The notes: generated by a model from the sequence alone, not told the origin. DNA of 64,000 nt from an uncultured Clostridia bacterium (GCA_944343275.1 CALVMH010000008.1:1-64000), one strand, 5' to 3'. Positions 1-7,764 are shown, numbered from the stretch's first letter. Program-made: numbers and translations.

Positions 1-70
1 GCGACGAGAATCGAACTCACGACCTCCAGGGCCACAATCTGGCGCTCTAACCAACTGAGCTACACCCGCC
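1..70 (-). tRNA. tRNA-His (anticodon GTG), 3' end cut by window edge
   Basis: Read on the minus strand the gene starts GCGGGTGTAGCTCAG, has a seven-base anticodon loop TTGTGGC with anticodon GTG, and a T arm containing GTTCGATTC. A G precedes the first acceptor base, as expected for the extra G-1 of tRNA-His. The last few acceptor bases and the CCA end lie outside the window. It is the third gene of a co-oriented tRNA cluster. Confidence 0.93.
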
Positions 71-76
71 ATATAA

Positions 77-153
77 TGGTGCGCCTGAAGAGATTCGAAC
101 TCCTGACACACGGCTTAGAAGGCCGTTGCTCTATCCGACTGAGCTACAAGCGC
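77..153 (-). tRNA. tRNA-Arg (anticodon TCT)
   Basis: On the minus strand the gene begins GCGCTTGTAGCTCAG. The anticodon stem ACGGC/GCCGT encloses the loop CTTCTAA with anticodon TCT, which reads AGA. The T arm has GTTCGAATC, the acceptor stem closes, and the CCA end is encoded. It lies between tRNA-Gly and tRNA-His in one likely transcript. Confidence 0.96.
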
Positions 154-205
154 ATGTCTCTTACGCTGTTTCACGCAAGCTGGCGCACGAGGCTTGTTTC
201 GAAAA

Positions 206-279
206 TGGAGCGGGTGATGGGAATCGGACCCACGCGACCAGCTTGGAAGGCTGGGATTCTACCATTGAACTACACCCGC
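206..279 (-). tRNA. tRNA-Gly (anticodon TCC)
   Basis: On the minus strand the gene begins GCGGGTGTAGTTCAATGG. The anticodon stem CCAGC/GCTGG encloses CTTCCAA with anticodon TCC, which reads GGA. The T arm GGTCCGATTCC is intact and CCA is encoded at the 3' end. It is the promoter-proximal gene of the His/Arg/Gly cluster. Confidence 0.96.
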
Positions 280-297
280 ATTCGTCAGCGCTTGTTT

Positions 298-326
298 ATT
301 CTACCAAAGTTCCAAAAGAAAGTCAA
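298..326 (-). promoter_or_regulatory. SigA promoter of the tRNA cluster
   Basis: On the minus strand TTGACT (321-326) and TAGAAT (298-303) are separated by exactly 17 bases, about 20 bases upstream of tRNA-Gly. The rest of the 280-531 interval is AT-rich and carries no gene I can support. Confidence 0.8.
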
Positions 327-497
327 ATGATTTTTCGATTTTTTCATGACTTTTTTCGGACTTTTTTTGCTTTTCCGACGCTTTTTTCAGACGGGAAAAT
401 TTCTTTGATTGTACGTTCGTTTTCTGTCATAACCGAACATTTTTCTACGAGAAAGGATTTTATACGGCATTTGTGAACATTCCGGTGCGGGATGTGG

Positions 498-503
498 TAT
501 AAT
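498..503 (+). promoter_or_regulatory. -10 box upstream of the HAD phosphatase gene
   Basis: TATAAT preceded by TGTGG gives an extended -10 box 29 bases before the start codon at 532. The matching -35 is weak. It is the only promoter-like sequence between the tRNA promoter and this gene. Confidence 0.6.
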
Positions 504-531
504 ATCAACGAGAAAGAGTATTGGAAAAATT

Positions 532-1374
532 ATGATGAACACCTTATACGTGACCGATCTCGACGGCACGCTGCTGACGAAAGAGGAGCGTGTTTCGGAT
601 TACAGCCTCGTACATCTCAATGCGCTCATCGCGCGCGGCATGCGCTTTACGTATGCGACCGCGCGCTCCGTCGGAAGCGCCGCGCGGGCGCTGCGCGGGC
701 TTGACGTCCGCCTGCCTGCCGTCTATTATAACGGCGGTCTCATCTACGACCGGGCAACGCACGAGACGCTGCGCGCCTGCTGTTTCGACGATGCGCTCAA
801 ATGCTATGTTCTGACCGTTCTGGAAGAATACGGGATCATGCCCTTCGTTTACGGAGCAGCTTCCGGAAAAGAATATGTCGGGAAAGAATACGTTGCATGG
901 CGGGAGGGGAAAGAGTCCTTCGGGATGCGGCGTTATCTGGAACGCCGCAGCGGAGATCCGCGCCTGCTGGCGGTGCCGTCCGACGAAGCGCTGCTTGCGG
1001 GGCACATCTTTTACTATAAGTGCATCGGACCCAAAGAACAGATCGAACAGGCGTGGAACGTGCTCAAATATGACCCGCGCGTGATGTGCATCTTCCATCA
1101 GGAGATGTATCAGAACGATTTCTGGATGGAAGTCTCGCCGCGCGAGGCGACCAAAGCAAACGCCGTCGCCTATTTGAAGTCCGTGCTCGGGTGCGAGCGC
1201 CTTGTCTGTTTCGGCGATACGTCCAACGATTCCGACATGTTTGACGCATGTGAAGAAAAATATGCCGTAATGAATGCGGACGCCTGGCTCAAAGAAAAGG
1301 CGACGGGCGTCATCGGATACTGCGAAGAGGACGGCGTCGCCAAATGGCTGGATGAGAATGCCTTCCGCAGTTGA
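532..1374 (+). CDS. Cof-type HAD-superfamily phosphatase
   Basis: The 280-residue product has HAD motif I as DLDGT at residues 9-13, whose first Asp is the expected nucleophile, and the late acidic motif GDTSNDSDMF near residue 228. The large cap insertion between them matches the Cof/YbjI subgroup (IIB cap), which dephosphorylates sugar phosphates or other phosphometabolites; the substrate cannot be predicted. Two ATG codons are in tandem (532 and 535) and either may start. It is monocistronic, and its stop codon directly abuts the stop of the convergent DUF1294 gene with no terminator between. Confidence 0.9.
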   Translation: MMNTLYVTDLDGTLLTKEERVSDYSLVHLNALIARGMRFTYATARSVGSAARALRGLDVRLPAVYYNGGLIYDRATHETLRACCFDDALKCYVLTVLEEYGIMPFVYGAASGKEYVGKEYVAWREGKESFGMRRYLERRSGDPRLLAVPSDEALLAGHIFYYKCIGPKEQIEQAWNVLKYDPRVMCIFHQEMYQNDFWMEVSPREATKANAVAYLKSVLGCERLVCFGDTSNDSDMFDACEEKYAVMNADAWLKEKATGVIGYCEEDGVAKWLDENAFRS

Positions 1375-1671
1375 TCACCAGACGAGGAAGATGCCGCGGA
1401 AGCCGAGGTAAAAACAGTAGACGTTGAGCACGGCGAGCAGGGGAAGCGCGAGCATGAGCACGCAGCTCTCCATGCGGTAGCGGAGAACGAACATGGATGC
1501 GTATACGGCGATCGCGCCACCGAGGGCTGCGGCAAGCAGCAGTTTCCCGTCGCCTTCGCCCGCTTTCAGCCTGCCGCCCTCAAAGCCGTCGCGCTGTATT
1601 TTCAGCAGACGGAAGGCATAGAAGTTGACGGCGAGGATATAGACCGAAAGGAGAATGCACAAAAGGATCAT
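1375..1671 (-). CDS. DUF1294-like small membrane protein
   Basis: The 98-residue product has an N-terminal hydrophobic segment, a short basic and charged loop (KIQRDGFEGGR), then two further hydrophobic segments. This order, with a dibasic loop before a Gly-rich membrane segment (AALGGAIAVYASM), resembles DUF1294 proteins, small integral membrane proteins of unknown function. Residue-level similarity is modest, so the family name is tentative. It ends tail to tail with the HAD gene at zero spacing. No convincing ribosome binding site is visible. Confidence 0.65.
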   Translation of the reverse strand: MILLCILLSVYILAVNFYAFRLLKIQRDGFEGGRLKAGEGDGKLLLAAALGGAIAVYASMFVLRYRMESCVLMLALPLLAVLNVYCFYLGFRGIFLVW

Positions 1672-1753
1672 ACCGCATTCAGTATGTGCGGTTTACGGAT
1701 TTTCAGGCATGCCGGCAAAAATGCGCGCGGTGCGTGCGGCATCGATGCAGATG

Positions 1754-1778
1754 AAAAAGGGACCCTCGGCGGGGTCCC
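1754..1778 (-). terminator. Intrinsic terminator after the TSCPD gene
   Basis: On the minus strand GGGACCC and GGGTCCC form a seven-pair stem with a short loop, followed by TTTTT. It starts ten bases after the stop of the TSCPD-domain gene. Confidence 0.88.
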
Positions 1779-1787
1779 GTTTCGATT

Positions 1788-2042
1788 TCAGGATTTTTCG
1801 TGCTGCGTGTACGGTTCAAGCGCCTGTGCAAGCTGATCCGGACAGGAGGTATTCTGTTTGCAGCGGATGCCTTTCAACAGGGAAACGACCTCATCGGGCG
1901 TTTTGCCTTCGACAAGGCGGCTGATGCCCTGCAAGTTGCCGCTGCATCCGCCGATAAATTTGACGTTGTGGATGTGGTTGTCCTCGTCCAGATCGAAGAT
2001 GATCTGTTTGGAACAGGTTCCTTTTGTGGAATATGTGACCAT
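1788..2042 (-). CDS. TIGR03905-type TSCPD domain protein
   Basis: The 84-residue product contains the signature TSCPDQLAQAL near its C-terminus and a Gly/Cys-rich centre (FIGGCSGNLQGISRLVEG). Both identify the short TSCPD proteins common in clostridia. The TSCPD domain also occurs at the end of some ribonucleotide reductases, but the role of the stand-alone form is unknown. I chose the ATG at 2042 because GAGGT lies seven bases upstream; an in-frame ATG at 2078 lacks a site. It follows the DUF4364 gene by 40 bases, so the two are probably co-transcribed. Confidence 0.85.
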   Translation of the reverse strand: MVTYSTKGTCSKQIIFDLDEDNHIHNVKFIGGCSGNLQGISRLVEGKTPDEVVSLLKGIRCKQNTSCPDQLAQALEPYTQHEKS

Positions 2043-2082
2043 ATTGTTACCTCGTTTTTCCTGTAATTCAAACTGCAAGCCG

Positions 2083-2607
2083 TCAGTCCACGAGGGTATC
2101 GTAGACGACGGAATAGAGGTCGGACGCCTTGTCCTCCCATTTCTTGTAGATGGTGTTGGCAGTCTTTTTGTCGGGCACGACGAATTTGAGCTCCAGCATG
2201 GGCTGGACAGCCGCCAAAATCTTCAGATTGACGGTGTATGTGCCGTCTTTGTTCTGATAGTAATCCGACTTACATTCCTGCCGTGTGCGGAATTTCGCCC
2301 CGTTGAGCTTGATGTAGCGGGAAATTTCCTCGCGCGAACTCTTCGGGATGCTGATATAATAGTTTGCGAGTGCTTCGCGCCCTTCCGTCGTAATGGTATA
2401 AAGGGGATCGTCGCCGCTCGGAATGTCGCAGATGAAGCCGTCCTTTTTGAGCTTGTGGATGAGGACGGTGCAATCCATATAATTGAGCCAGTCGTTGGAG
2501 GATGTGCACATATCAACAAGCGTCCGCTCGGAGAGCGGACTTTCCATTTTGTCGAATACGAACAACAAGATGAGTTTGTTGACCGATGTTTCACCCTTGA
2601 CCTGCAT
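2083..2607 (-). CDS. DUF4364 family protein
   Basis: The 174-residue product carries the conserved N-terminal pattern of DUF4364 proteins, NKLILLFVFDKMESPLSE followed by WLNYMDC. The first ~80 residues look like a winged helix (helix, turn, basic segment LKKDGFI, then a short hairpin), so a DNA-binding role is plausible but unproven. The family is widespread in clostridia and uncharacterised. AAGGATG lies just upstream of the ATG. It heads a short minus-strand unit with the TSCPD gene. Confidence 0.85.
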   Translation of the reverse strand: MQVKGETSVNKLILLFVFDKMESPLSERTLVDMCTSSNDWLNYMDCTVLIHKLKKDGFICDIPSGDDPLYTITTEGREALANYYISIPKSSREEISRYIKLNGAKFRTRQECKSDYYQNKDGTYTVNLKILAAVQPMLELKFVVPDKKTANTIYKKWEDKASDLYSVVYDTLVD

Positions 2608-2666
2608 GGCGGCATCCTTGGTATTTTATTTACGGGACGGGCGCACGGGAACACGCACGCAAAATG

Positions 2667-2699
2667 AACAAAGGAGCCGCCCATCGGTGCGAGCGGCTC
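2667..2699 (-). terminator. Intrinsic terminator after the HPr-like gene
   Basis: On the minus strand GAGCCGC and GCGGCTC pair across a 12-base loop and are followed by a T-rich tail. It separates the HPr-like gene from the DUF4364 unit. Confidence 0.8.
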
Positions 2700-2723
2700 T
2701 CGTATGTCCGGTCGTCGGAAATG

Positions 2724-2951
2724 TTACTTTGCGAACTTGGCAAGTTTGGCAATGACGTCGTCGCAGTTGTCGTCATAGATTTCTACGGTGAGCGGCTGAG
2801 AAAGGTCAAGGCTGAAAATGCCGAGGATAGACTTGGCGTCGACGACATATTTTCCGCTCTTCAACAAAATTTCGCAATCGCAGTTCTGCGTGACGGCAAC
2901 AAACTCTTTCACGCGCTGTGCCATTTCAAGCGAGATCGTCATGGATTTCAT
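2724..2951 (-). CDS. HPr-like protein lacking the catalytic histidine
   Basis: The 75-residue product aligns with HPr phosphocarriers over its second half: DAKSILGIFSL corresponds to the HPr-kinase site region, with Ser at the position of Ser46. The N-terminal part, which in HPr holds the phosphorylated histidine in the motif GLHARPA, here reads TISLEMAQRVKEF and has no His, so PTS phosphotransfer is not expected. Bacillus Crh also lacks this His and acts with CcpA; a regulatory role here is an inference. The start at 2951 is supported by GGAGG nine bases upstream. Confidence 0.78.
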   Translation of the reverse strand: MKSMTISLEMAQRVKEFVAVTQNCDCEILLKSGKYVVDAKSILGIFSLDLSQPLTVEIYDDNCDDVIAKLAKFAK

Positions 2952-2985
2952 AAAGGATAGCCTCCGAAATAATTTGCTTGCTATC

Positions 2986-3014
2986 ATTATACATAAAATT
3001 CCCCATAAAATCAA
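2986..3014 (-). promoter_or_regulatory. SigA promoter of the HPr-like gene
   Basis: On the minus strand TTGATT (3009-3014) and TATAAT (2986-2991) are spaced by 17 bases, about 35 bases upstream of the start codon. It is back to back with the promoter at 3034-3062. Confidence 0.88.
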
Positions 3015-3033
3015 GATATTTCCGAAAAAATTC

Positions 3034-3062
3034 TTTAACTATTTTTTCTTTTATGTTATAAT
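3034..3062 (+). promoter_or_regulatory. SigA promoter of the 3104 gene
   Basis: TTTAAC and TATAAT are spaced by 17 bases, ending about 40 bases before the ATG at 3104. It diverges from the HPr-like promoter, with only ~20 bases between the two -35 boxes. Confidence 0.72.
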
Positions 3063-3103
3063 GAATGAAAAAGGGCGGCACAATGCCCCCGGAGGGTGCT
3101 GAT

Positions 3104-3829
3104 ATGGGTACGGAGGAAAAGACGGAAAAGATCGGGCGCTTTTTGTCGGTGTGCGACGAACTCGTTACGGGCTCGTATATGAACGCGGAGGGGAAGATCT
3201 CCGAGGCGCTCAAAGATATCGCGGCGTGCAGGGAGCTGACCAATCTGTTCGCCGCCGTAACGGACGGCTACGATTACCCTGCCGCAAGACGCGCATATCT
3301 GCGCCCGCGGGCGGGGGCGGGCGTTTCGGGGCGCGTGGGGGCGTATCTTCCCGCCGAGCGGCAGGATGTGCTTGCCTTTGTCTTCTGTCTCTTTGTGGAG
3401 ATCGATGCGGGGACGGTCCACCTCGGCGATCTTCTGCTGCGTTATTTCTATGTGGACGGCAGCTACACGGCAAGTTATGCCGTATTTGCGGGGCGCATGA
3501 TCCGTCCCTTCCGCGACATCGTGAAGGAATGTTTTCCGGAGGCAGGCAAGCGCGGGCAGGCAGCGCTCGCGCGTAAAAAACGGGAGGAGGCGCTGGCGGC
3601 GTTTGCGGGGGCGCTCCCCGTGGAGGAGCGCCGCATCATGGGGCGCGAATTGCGTGAGGAAGAACGTTCGGCGGGGGCGGCACTGTTTTCCGAGCTGATC
3701 GCCGCCGCCGCGCGCAGGGACGTCGCGGAGATCCGCGCTCTGCTTGCGGGGTATCGGTATTTCCTGCGCTATATCTGCGCCGAAAGCGAGGAGAGCGCTG
3801 CACTGTTTTCTCTTGCCGATCAGTTATAA
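3104..3829 (+). CDS. Conserved hypothetical protein
   Basis: I do not recognise this 241-residue protein. It is predicted soluble and mostly helical, rich in Ala, Arg and Glu, with no signal peptide, membrane segment or obvious catalytic motif. Its middle (FCLFVEIDAGTVHLGDLLLRYF) is the most hydrophobic part, and the C-terminal half alternates acidic and basic helices. The ATG at 3104 has GGAGG nine bases upstream and is preferred to the one at 3065. The Nudix gene follows by 11 bases, so the two form an operon. Confidence 0.75.
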   Translation: MGTEEKTEKIGRFLSVCDELVTGSYMNAEGKISEALKDIAACRELTNLFAAVTDGYDYPAARRAYLRPRAGAGVSGRVGAYLPAERQDVLAFVFCLFVEIDAGTVHLGDLLLRYFYVDGSYTASYAVFAGRMIRPFRDIVKECFPEAGKRGQAALARKKREEALAAFAGALPVEERRIMGRELREEERSAGAALFSELIAAAARRDVAEIRALLAGYRYFLRYICAESEESAALFSLADQL

Positions 3830-3840
3830 GGAGGCTTGGA

Positions 3841-4380
3841 ATGGACTTTGCGGAAAAGACGGTACGCAAAAACTATGTCTATCGCGGAAAGATCGTAAAC
3901 GTCCGCTGCGACGACGCAATGCTCCCGGACGGGCGTCCCTGCCGCAGGGAGATCGTTGAGCATCCCGGCGGCGCAGCGGTGCTGTGCGTCAGGGAGGGAA
4001 AGGTTGCCCTTGTCCGACAGTACCGCTATGCTTACGGGGAGAATCTTTATGAGATTCCTGCGGGTAAGCTGGAGGCGGGAGAGGACCCGCTTCTTGCGGC
4101 GCAGCGCGAACTCGGCGAAGAGACGGGGCTTTGCGCGCGGGAACTTGTCTTGCGCTTTGTGCTCTATCCGACCCCGGGATATACCAACGAGAAGATTTAC
4201 ATCTATGAGGCGCTCGGCGCCGAAAAGGGGGAACAGCACCTCGACGACGGCGAATTTCTCAACCTCGAATACGTTCCCGTAGAGACCGCCCTTTGTTGGG
4301 TGGAGGACGGGACCATCCGCGACGCCAAAAGCATTGTCGCCCTTCAGCACTATGCGTTGGAGCACGGCTTGCGGCATTGA
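3841..4380 (+). CDS. nudF: Nudix hydrolase, ADP-ribose pyrophosphatase type
   Basis: The 179-residue product contains a complete Nudix box beginning GKLEAGEDPLL and ending RELGEETGL, matching GX5EX7REUXEEXGU, which binds the catalytic divalent metal. Upstream residues VRQYRYAYGENLYEIPAG match the substrate-binding strand of ADP-ribose pyrophosphatases (YqkG/NudF), which cleave ADP-ribose to AMP and ribose 5-phosphate. Length is normal for the family. AAGGAGG lies just upstream of the ATG. A strong terminator follows immediately. Confidence 0.92.
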   Translation: MDFAEKTVRKNYVYRGKIVNVRCDDAMLPDGRPCRREIVEHPGGAAVLCVREGKVALVRQYRYAYGENLYEIPAGKLEAGEDPLLAAQRELGEETGLCARELVLRFVLYPTPGYTNEKIYIYEALGAEKGEQHLDDGEFLNLEYVPVETALCWVEDGTIRDAKSIVALQHYALEHGLRH

Positions 4381-4383
4381 CGC

Positions 4384-4419
4384 AAAAGGGGCGCCCGCCG
4401 TTCGGCGGGCGCCCCTTTT
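4384..4419. terminator. Bidirectional intrinsic terminator
   Basis: A GC-rich inverted repeat (CGCCCGCCG and CGGCGGGCG around a two-base loop) is flanked by AAAA on the left and TTTT on the right. It can end both nudF on the plus strand and the Cys-rich gene on the minus strand. Confidence 0.92.
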
Positions 4420-4458
4420 GCGCGATCGGATTCAAAACGTACCTGTCTGAAATGCGGC

Positions 4459-4671
4459 TCAGTTGCAGCCGCAGCCGTTGTCCGTGCCGCACACGCTGCC
4501 GACGATCGATTGCAGCGTGCCGTTTTTGCACATGCAGTAGAGAAGCGCGGCGAGCAGCGGCCAGCCGCAGCCCTTGAACATGTCGGACGAAATGACGTTT
4601 CCGCACGTTCCGAGAATGAGCAGGATCACAAGGATCCAGAGACAGCGATTGCCGCCAAAACAGCAATTCAT
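4459..4671 (-). CDS. Small Cys-rich membrane miniprotein
   Basis: The 70-residue product has ten cysteines, one hydrophobic stretch at about residues 10-22 (CLWILVILLILGT), a second weaker one (WPLLAALLYCM), and a Gly/Cys tail ending GCGCN. Proteins of this build are common in clostridia and are sometimes annotated as high-cysteine or chorion-class proteins; no function is established. AGGAGG stands just upstream of the ATG, which supports it as a real gene. It is monocistronic and ends at the bidirectional terminator. Confidence 0.72.
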   Translation of the reverse strand: MNCCFGGNRCLWILVILLILGTCGNVISSDMFKGCGWPLLAALLYCMCKNGTLQSIVGSVCGTDNGCGCN

Positions 4672-4835
4672 GGTTTTTCCTCCTATTCTTCCCGCAAACG
4701 GGCGTTTGGCGGGATCGCCGCAGAGTATGTATCGTTGTTTTTCTGCGGCTCTTTGTTATATCGTATGCGCATTTCACAAAATGTGTTCGCACAGCCGCCC
4801 GCAGGGCGAAATTTCGGCAAGTTGCCTTCATTTAG

Positions 4836-4979
4836 TTGCCAAAACGGGCGATTTTTGTTATAATGACTGATGGAACGCCGTTGTGACGGCGGAACGGCAT
4901 GCGCGGCAGCCGTATCCGCTTTCGGCGCTTTGTATGTTTTGTTTCTGCGGATACCCGCAAGGGGTCCGACGGAGGTTTC
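4836..4979 (+). promoter_or_regulatory. Promoter and ~110-base leader of the ECF-coaX-hom operon
   Basis: TTGCCA (4836-4841) and TATAAT (4859-4864) are 17 bases apart. The leader that follows is GC-rich and contains ACCC-GCAA-GGGGT (about 4953-4965) directly before the GGAGG ribosome site. I could not match it to a known riboswitch. The remainder of the 4672-4979 interval holds the leader of the minus-strand Cys-rich gene and no other gene. Confidence 0.75.
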
Positions 4980-5663
4980 ATGAAAGGGAAGTTTTTTTCG
5001 GCAAAGAACATGGCGTATCTCGCCGTGTTGCTGGCGCTCGTCATTGTCTTGCAGGTGTTTGCGAGCGTCATCCCCGTGGGGGGCGCGCAGCTCAACTTTT
5101 CGCTCATTCCCATCGTCCTCGGCGCTGTTTTGCTGGGACCTGCGGGCGGCGCGTTTCTCGGCTGCGCCTGCGGCATTGTCGTCCTCATCCAGGTCATCAC
5201 GCTGCCGTCCAATCCGTTTTATGCCGTCATCTGGACATACGCTCCCGTCATAACGACGCTCACCTGCATCGTCAAGACGACAGTCGCGGGACTTTGCGCG
5301 GGGCTGTTGTATCGGGTGATCGCCAAAAGAAATCGCATCGCCGCCGTGTTTACGGCGTCCGCGCTCGTTCCCGTTCTTAACACGGCGCTCTTTATCGTGG
5401 GATGCCTTTGCATGAGCGGCGCCATTTCGGGGCACATGGAGATGAACGGGATGAACATCTTTGTTTTCATCCTCGTGGGGCTTGTGACGTTTAATTTTTT
5501 TATCGAACTTGCCCTGAACCTCGTCATTGCGCCTGCCATTCACAGAGTGGTCGTTCTGGTGGAAAAGGGGGTCGCGGCGGGCAGGGAACCCGTCCCCGAA
5601 GAGTCTGCGCAGCGGGAGCCTCTCCCGCAGGATAAGGAAGAAGAACATGATCATCTGCATTGA
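4980..5663 (+). CDS. ECF transporter substrate-binding (S) component, possibly for pantothenate
   Basis: The 227-residue product has five or six hydrophobic segments between residues ~10 and 190 and a charged C-terminal tail ending EEEHDHLH. The pattern LAVLLALVIVLQVFASVIP near the start and the Gly-rich LGPAGGAFLGCACG segment match energy-coupling-factor S components, which bind a vitamin and pair with a shared EcfAAT module not seen here. Its 17-base overlap with coaX suggests pantothenate as substrate, an inference from context only. GGAGG precedes the ATG at 4980. Confidence 0.85.
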   Translation: MKGKFFSAKNMAYLAVLLALVIVLQVFASVIPVGGAQLNFSLIPIVLGAVLLGPAGGAFLGCACGIVVLIQVITLPSNPFYAVIWTYAPVITTLTCIVKTTVAGLCAGLLYRVIAKRNRIAAVFTASALVPVLNTALFIVGCLCMSGAISGHMEMNGMNIFVFILVGLVTFNFFIELALNLVIAPAIHRVVVLVEKGVAAGREPVPEESAQREPLPQDKEEEHDHLH

Positions 5664-6435
5664 CGTGGGAAACACCAACCTGAAATATGCTATTTACGAC
5701 GGGGCAGAACGCAGGATCTCTTTCCGCGTATCTACGGACCTGAAGCGCACTTCGGATGAATACGGCGCGCAGCTCACCGAAATGCTGCGTGCCAACCGTA
5801 TCGATGCGGCGGATATCACGGGCGGCATTTTTTCCTCCGTTGTCCCTTCCCTCGATTATACGATAGAGCACATGCTGCGCGTCTATTTGCATATCGTTCC
5901 CAAGCAGATCGCGCCCGGTTTGAAGACGGGGCTGAAAATGCGGGCGGACAATGCGCGTGAAGTGGGGGCGGACCGCATCGTCAACAATGTCTCCGCGCTT
6001 GAAAAATACGGCTGCGGAAAACCGATGATCGTCGTCGATTTCGGCACGGCAACGACGTTTAACATCCTCAGCGAACAAGGCGAGTTCATCGGCGGCGTCA
6101 TCGCTCCCGGCATCAAGGGATCGCTCGACAGCCTTGTTTCGGGTACGGCAAAACTGCCGCGCGTGGAGATCGAGGCGCCTAAAAGCGTCATCGCCACGAA
6201 CACCGTCACCAATATGCAGGCGGGCATCGTGTTCGGGTTTGCGGGGTTGGTGGAATTTATTGTCAGGAAGATCAAAAAAGAGCTGCAGCGCAGTGACGTC
6301 AGGGTGATCGCGACGGGCGGATTTTCCGAGACCATCGCCAAGGAAACGGGCTGCATCGACGTCATCGACAAGATGCTCACGCTCGACGGGCTCAAATATT
6401 TATATGATCTGAACGCTTCGGAGGAAACGGTATGA
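5647..6435 (+). CDS. coaX: Type III pantothenate kinase
   Basis: The 262-residue product starts with IICIDVGNTNLKYAI, the ASKHA phosphate-1 motif of type III pantothenate kinases, and has GADRIVNNVSALEKYG and DFGTATTFNILSEQG, both diagnostic of CoaX. The enzyme phosphorylates pantothenate in the first step of CoA synthesis, needs a monovalent cation and is insensitive to CoA feedback. Its ATG lies inside the end of the ECF gene, and its stop overlaps the hom start as ATGA, so translation is probably coupled. Confidence 0.96.
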   Translation: MIICIDVGNTNLKYAIYDGAERRISFRVSTDLKRTSDEYGAQLTEMLRANRIDAADITGGIFSSVVPSLDYTIEHMLRVYLHIVPKQIAPGLKTGLKMRADNAREVGADRIVNNVSALEKYGCGKPMIVVDFGTATTFNILSEQGEFIGGVIAPGIKGSLDSLVSGTAKLPRVEIEAPKSVIATNTVTNMQAGIVFGFAGLVEFIVRKIKKELQRSDVRVIATGGFSETIAKETGCIDVIDKMLTLDGLKYLYDLNASEETV

Positions 6436-7715
6436 AAAAAGTCGGGGTTGCCATTCTCGGTCTCGGGGTCGTGGGCGGCGGGACCTATCAGATCCTGACG
6501 TCGCACAGGGAATTTTATCGGCGCACGCAGGATGTGGACATCGAGGTCGTCAGCGTTCTCGAACTCAACCGCGATCGCGCGCTTGCGCTCGGCGTTCCGG
6601 AGGAGAAGATCGCCTCCAACATCGCGGAAGTCGTCTCCGATCCGGAGGTCAACATCGTCGTCGAGGTCATCGGCGGCGTGAATGCGGCGCGGGAATTCGT
6701 GCTTGCCGCGCTCAACGCGGGCAGGACGGTCGTCACATCCAATAAGGAACTGTTCTGCAAATATTCGCATGAGCTGGAACGTGCGGCAAAGCGGCATAAC
6801 GCGGGGCTCTATTTTGAAGCGAGCTGCGTGGGCGGCGTTCCCATCATCCGCACGCTGCTCGACGGCGTACAGGCGAACGAGATTTCCTCGATGATCGGCA
6901 TCATCAACGGCACGACCAACTACATCCTCACCAAGATGTACGAGGAGGGGACTTCGTATGAAGATTGCCTGAAAGAGGCGCAGCGCCTCGGTTATGCCGA
7001 AGCCGACCCCACGGCGGATGTCGAAGGGTTTGATGCGGCTTACAAGCTCTCCATCCTCTCGTCGCTCGCATTCCATACCAAAGTTCCGTTTGCAAAGGTC
7101 TTCCGCGAAGGGATCACGGGGATCACCAAGGAGGACATCGCGGACGGCAGGAAACTCGGGTATGTCGTAAAGCTGCTTGCCATCGGCAAACAGTCGGACG
7201 CCGGGATCGAGGTGCGCGTGCATCCCGCTTTTGTCCGGATGGGGCACCCGCTCGCATCCGTCGGCGACAGTTTTAATGCCGTATTCGTGACGGGGGATGC
7301 CGTGGGCGACATCATGCTCTATGGCAGGGGCGCCGGCGCGCTTCCGACGGGCAGCGCCATTGTTTCCGACATCATTTATGCCGCCACGCACAGCGAGAAC
7401 AAGTATTCCACGTTCAAGAACACGGCGGGGGCGGACAAGGACGTGAAGTTCGTCTCCGATTTCGAGAGTGCCTATTATATGCGCATGACGGTGGAGGATC
7501 GCCCGGGGATCCTTGCAAAAATTTCCACCGTATTCGGCAAGCACGGCGTTTCCATTGTGGAACTCATGCAAAAACCCGCGCCTGCGGAGGGCAAGGTGCG
7601 GCTGGCGATCGTCACGCACACCACGCGCGAGTTCTCCGTCCGCGCCGCCGTCGCCAAGATCAACACCTTTGAAGACGTCGCGCATGTGGACGCAGTGCTG
7701 CGCGTGATATCCTGA
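6432..7715 (+). CDS. hom: Homoserine dehydrogenase
   Basis: The 427-residue product begins with the nucleotide-binding segment AILGLGVVGGGTYQIL, carries the catalytic-region motifs EASCVGGVPIIRTLLDG and INGTTNYILTKM, and ends with an ACT domain from about residue 350 (MRMTVEDRPGILAKI). It reduces aspartate semialdehyde to homoserine for threonine and methionine; the ACT domain normally mediates end-product feedback. It overlaps coaX by four bases and is followed by a terminator. Its product feeds the metA/metY genes at 40-42 kb. Confidence 0.97.
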   Translation: MKKVGVAILGLGVVGGGTYQILTSHREFYRRTQDVDIEVVSVLELNRDRALALGVPEEKIASNIAEVVSDPEVNIVVEVIGGVNAAREFVLAALNAGRTVVTSNKELFCKYSHELERAAKRHNAGLYFEASCVGGVPIIRTLLDGVQANEISSMIGIINGTTNYILTKMYEEGTSYEDCLKEAQRLGYAEADPTADVEGFDAAYKLSILSSLAFHTKVPFAKVFREGITGITKEDIADGRKLGYVVKLLAIGKQSDAGIEVRVHPAFVRMGHPLASVGDSFNAVFVTGDAVGDIMLYGRGAGALPTGSAIVSDIIYAATHSENKYSTFKNTAGADKDVKFVSDFESAYYMRMTVEDRPGILAKISTVFGKHGVSIVELMQKPAPAEGKVRLAIVTHTTREFSVRAAVAKINTFEDVAHVDAVLRVIS

Positions 7716-7726
7716 AAACTCCATGG

Positions 7727-7752
7727 AAAAGGCGGGCTGGTCCCGCCTTTTT
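7727..7752 (+). terminator. Intrinsic terminator after hom
   Basis: AAAGGCGGG and CCCGCCTTTTT pair across a five-base loop, eleven bases after the hom stop codon. It closes the ECF-coaX-hom operon. Confidence 0.92.
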
Positions 7753-7764
7753 GCGTGGCTTGCG

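Noticed and set aside
5883..7724. 613-codon open frame antisense to coaX and hom
   Set aside because: It mirrors the GC-rich codon bias of the true genes, lacks a ribosome site and resembles no family. The same holds for the long antisense frames at 11312-13231, 15814-17409, 17321-19717 and 19775-21424.
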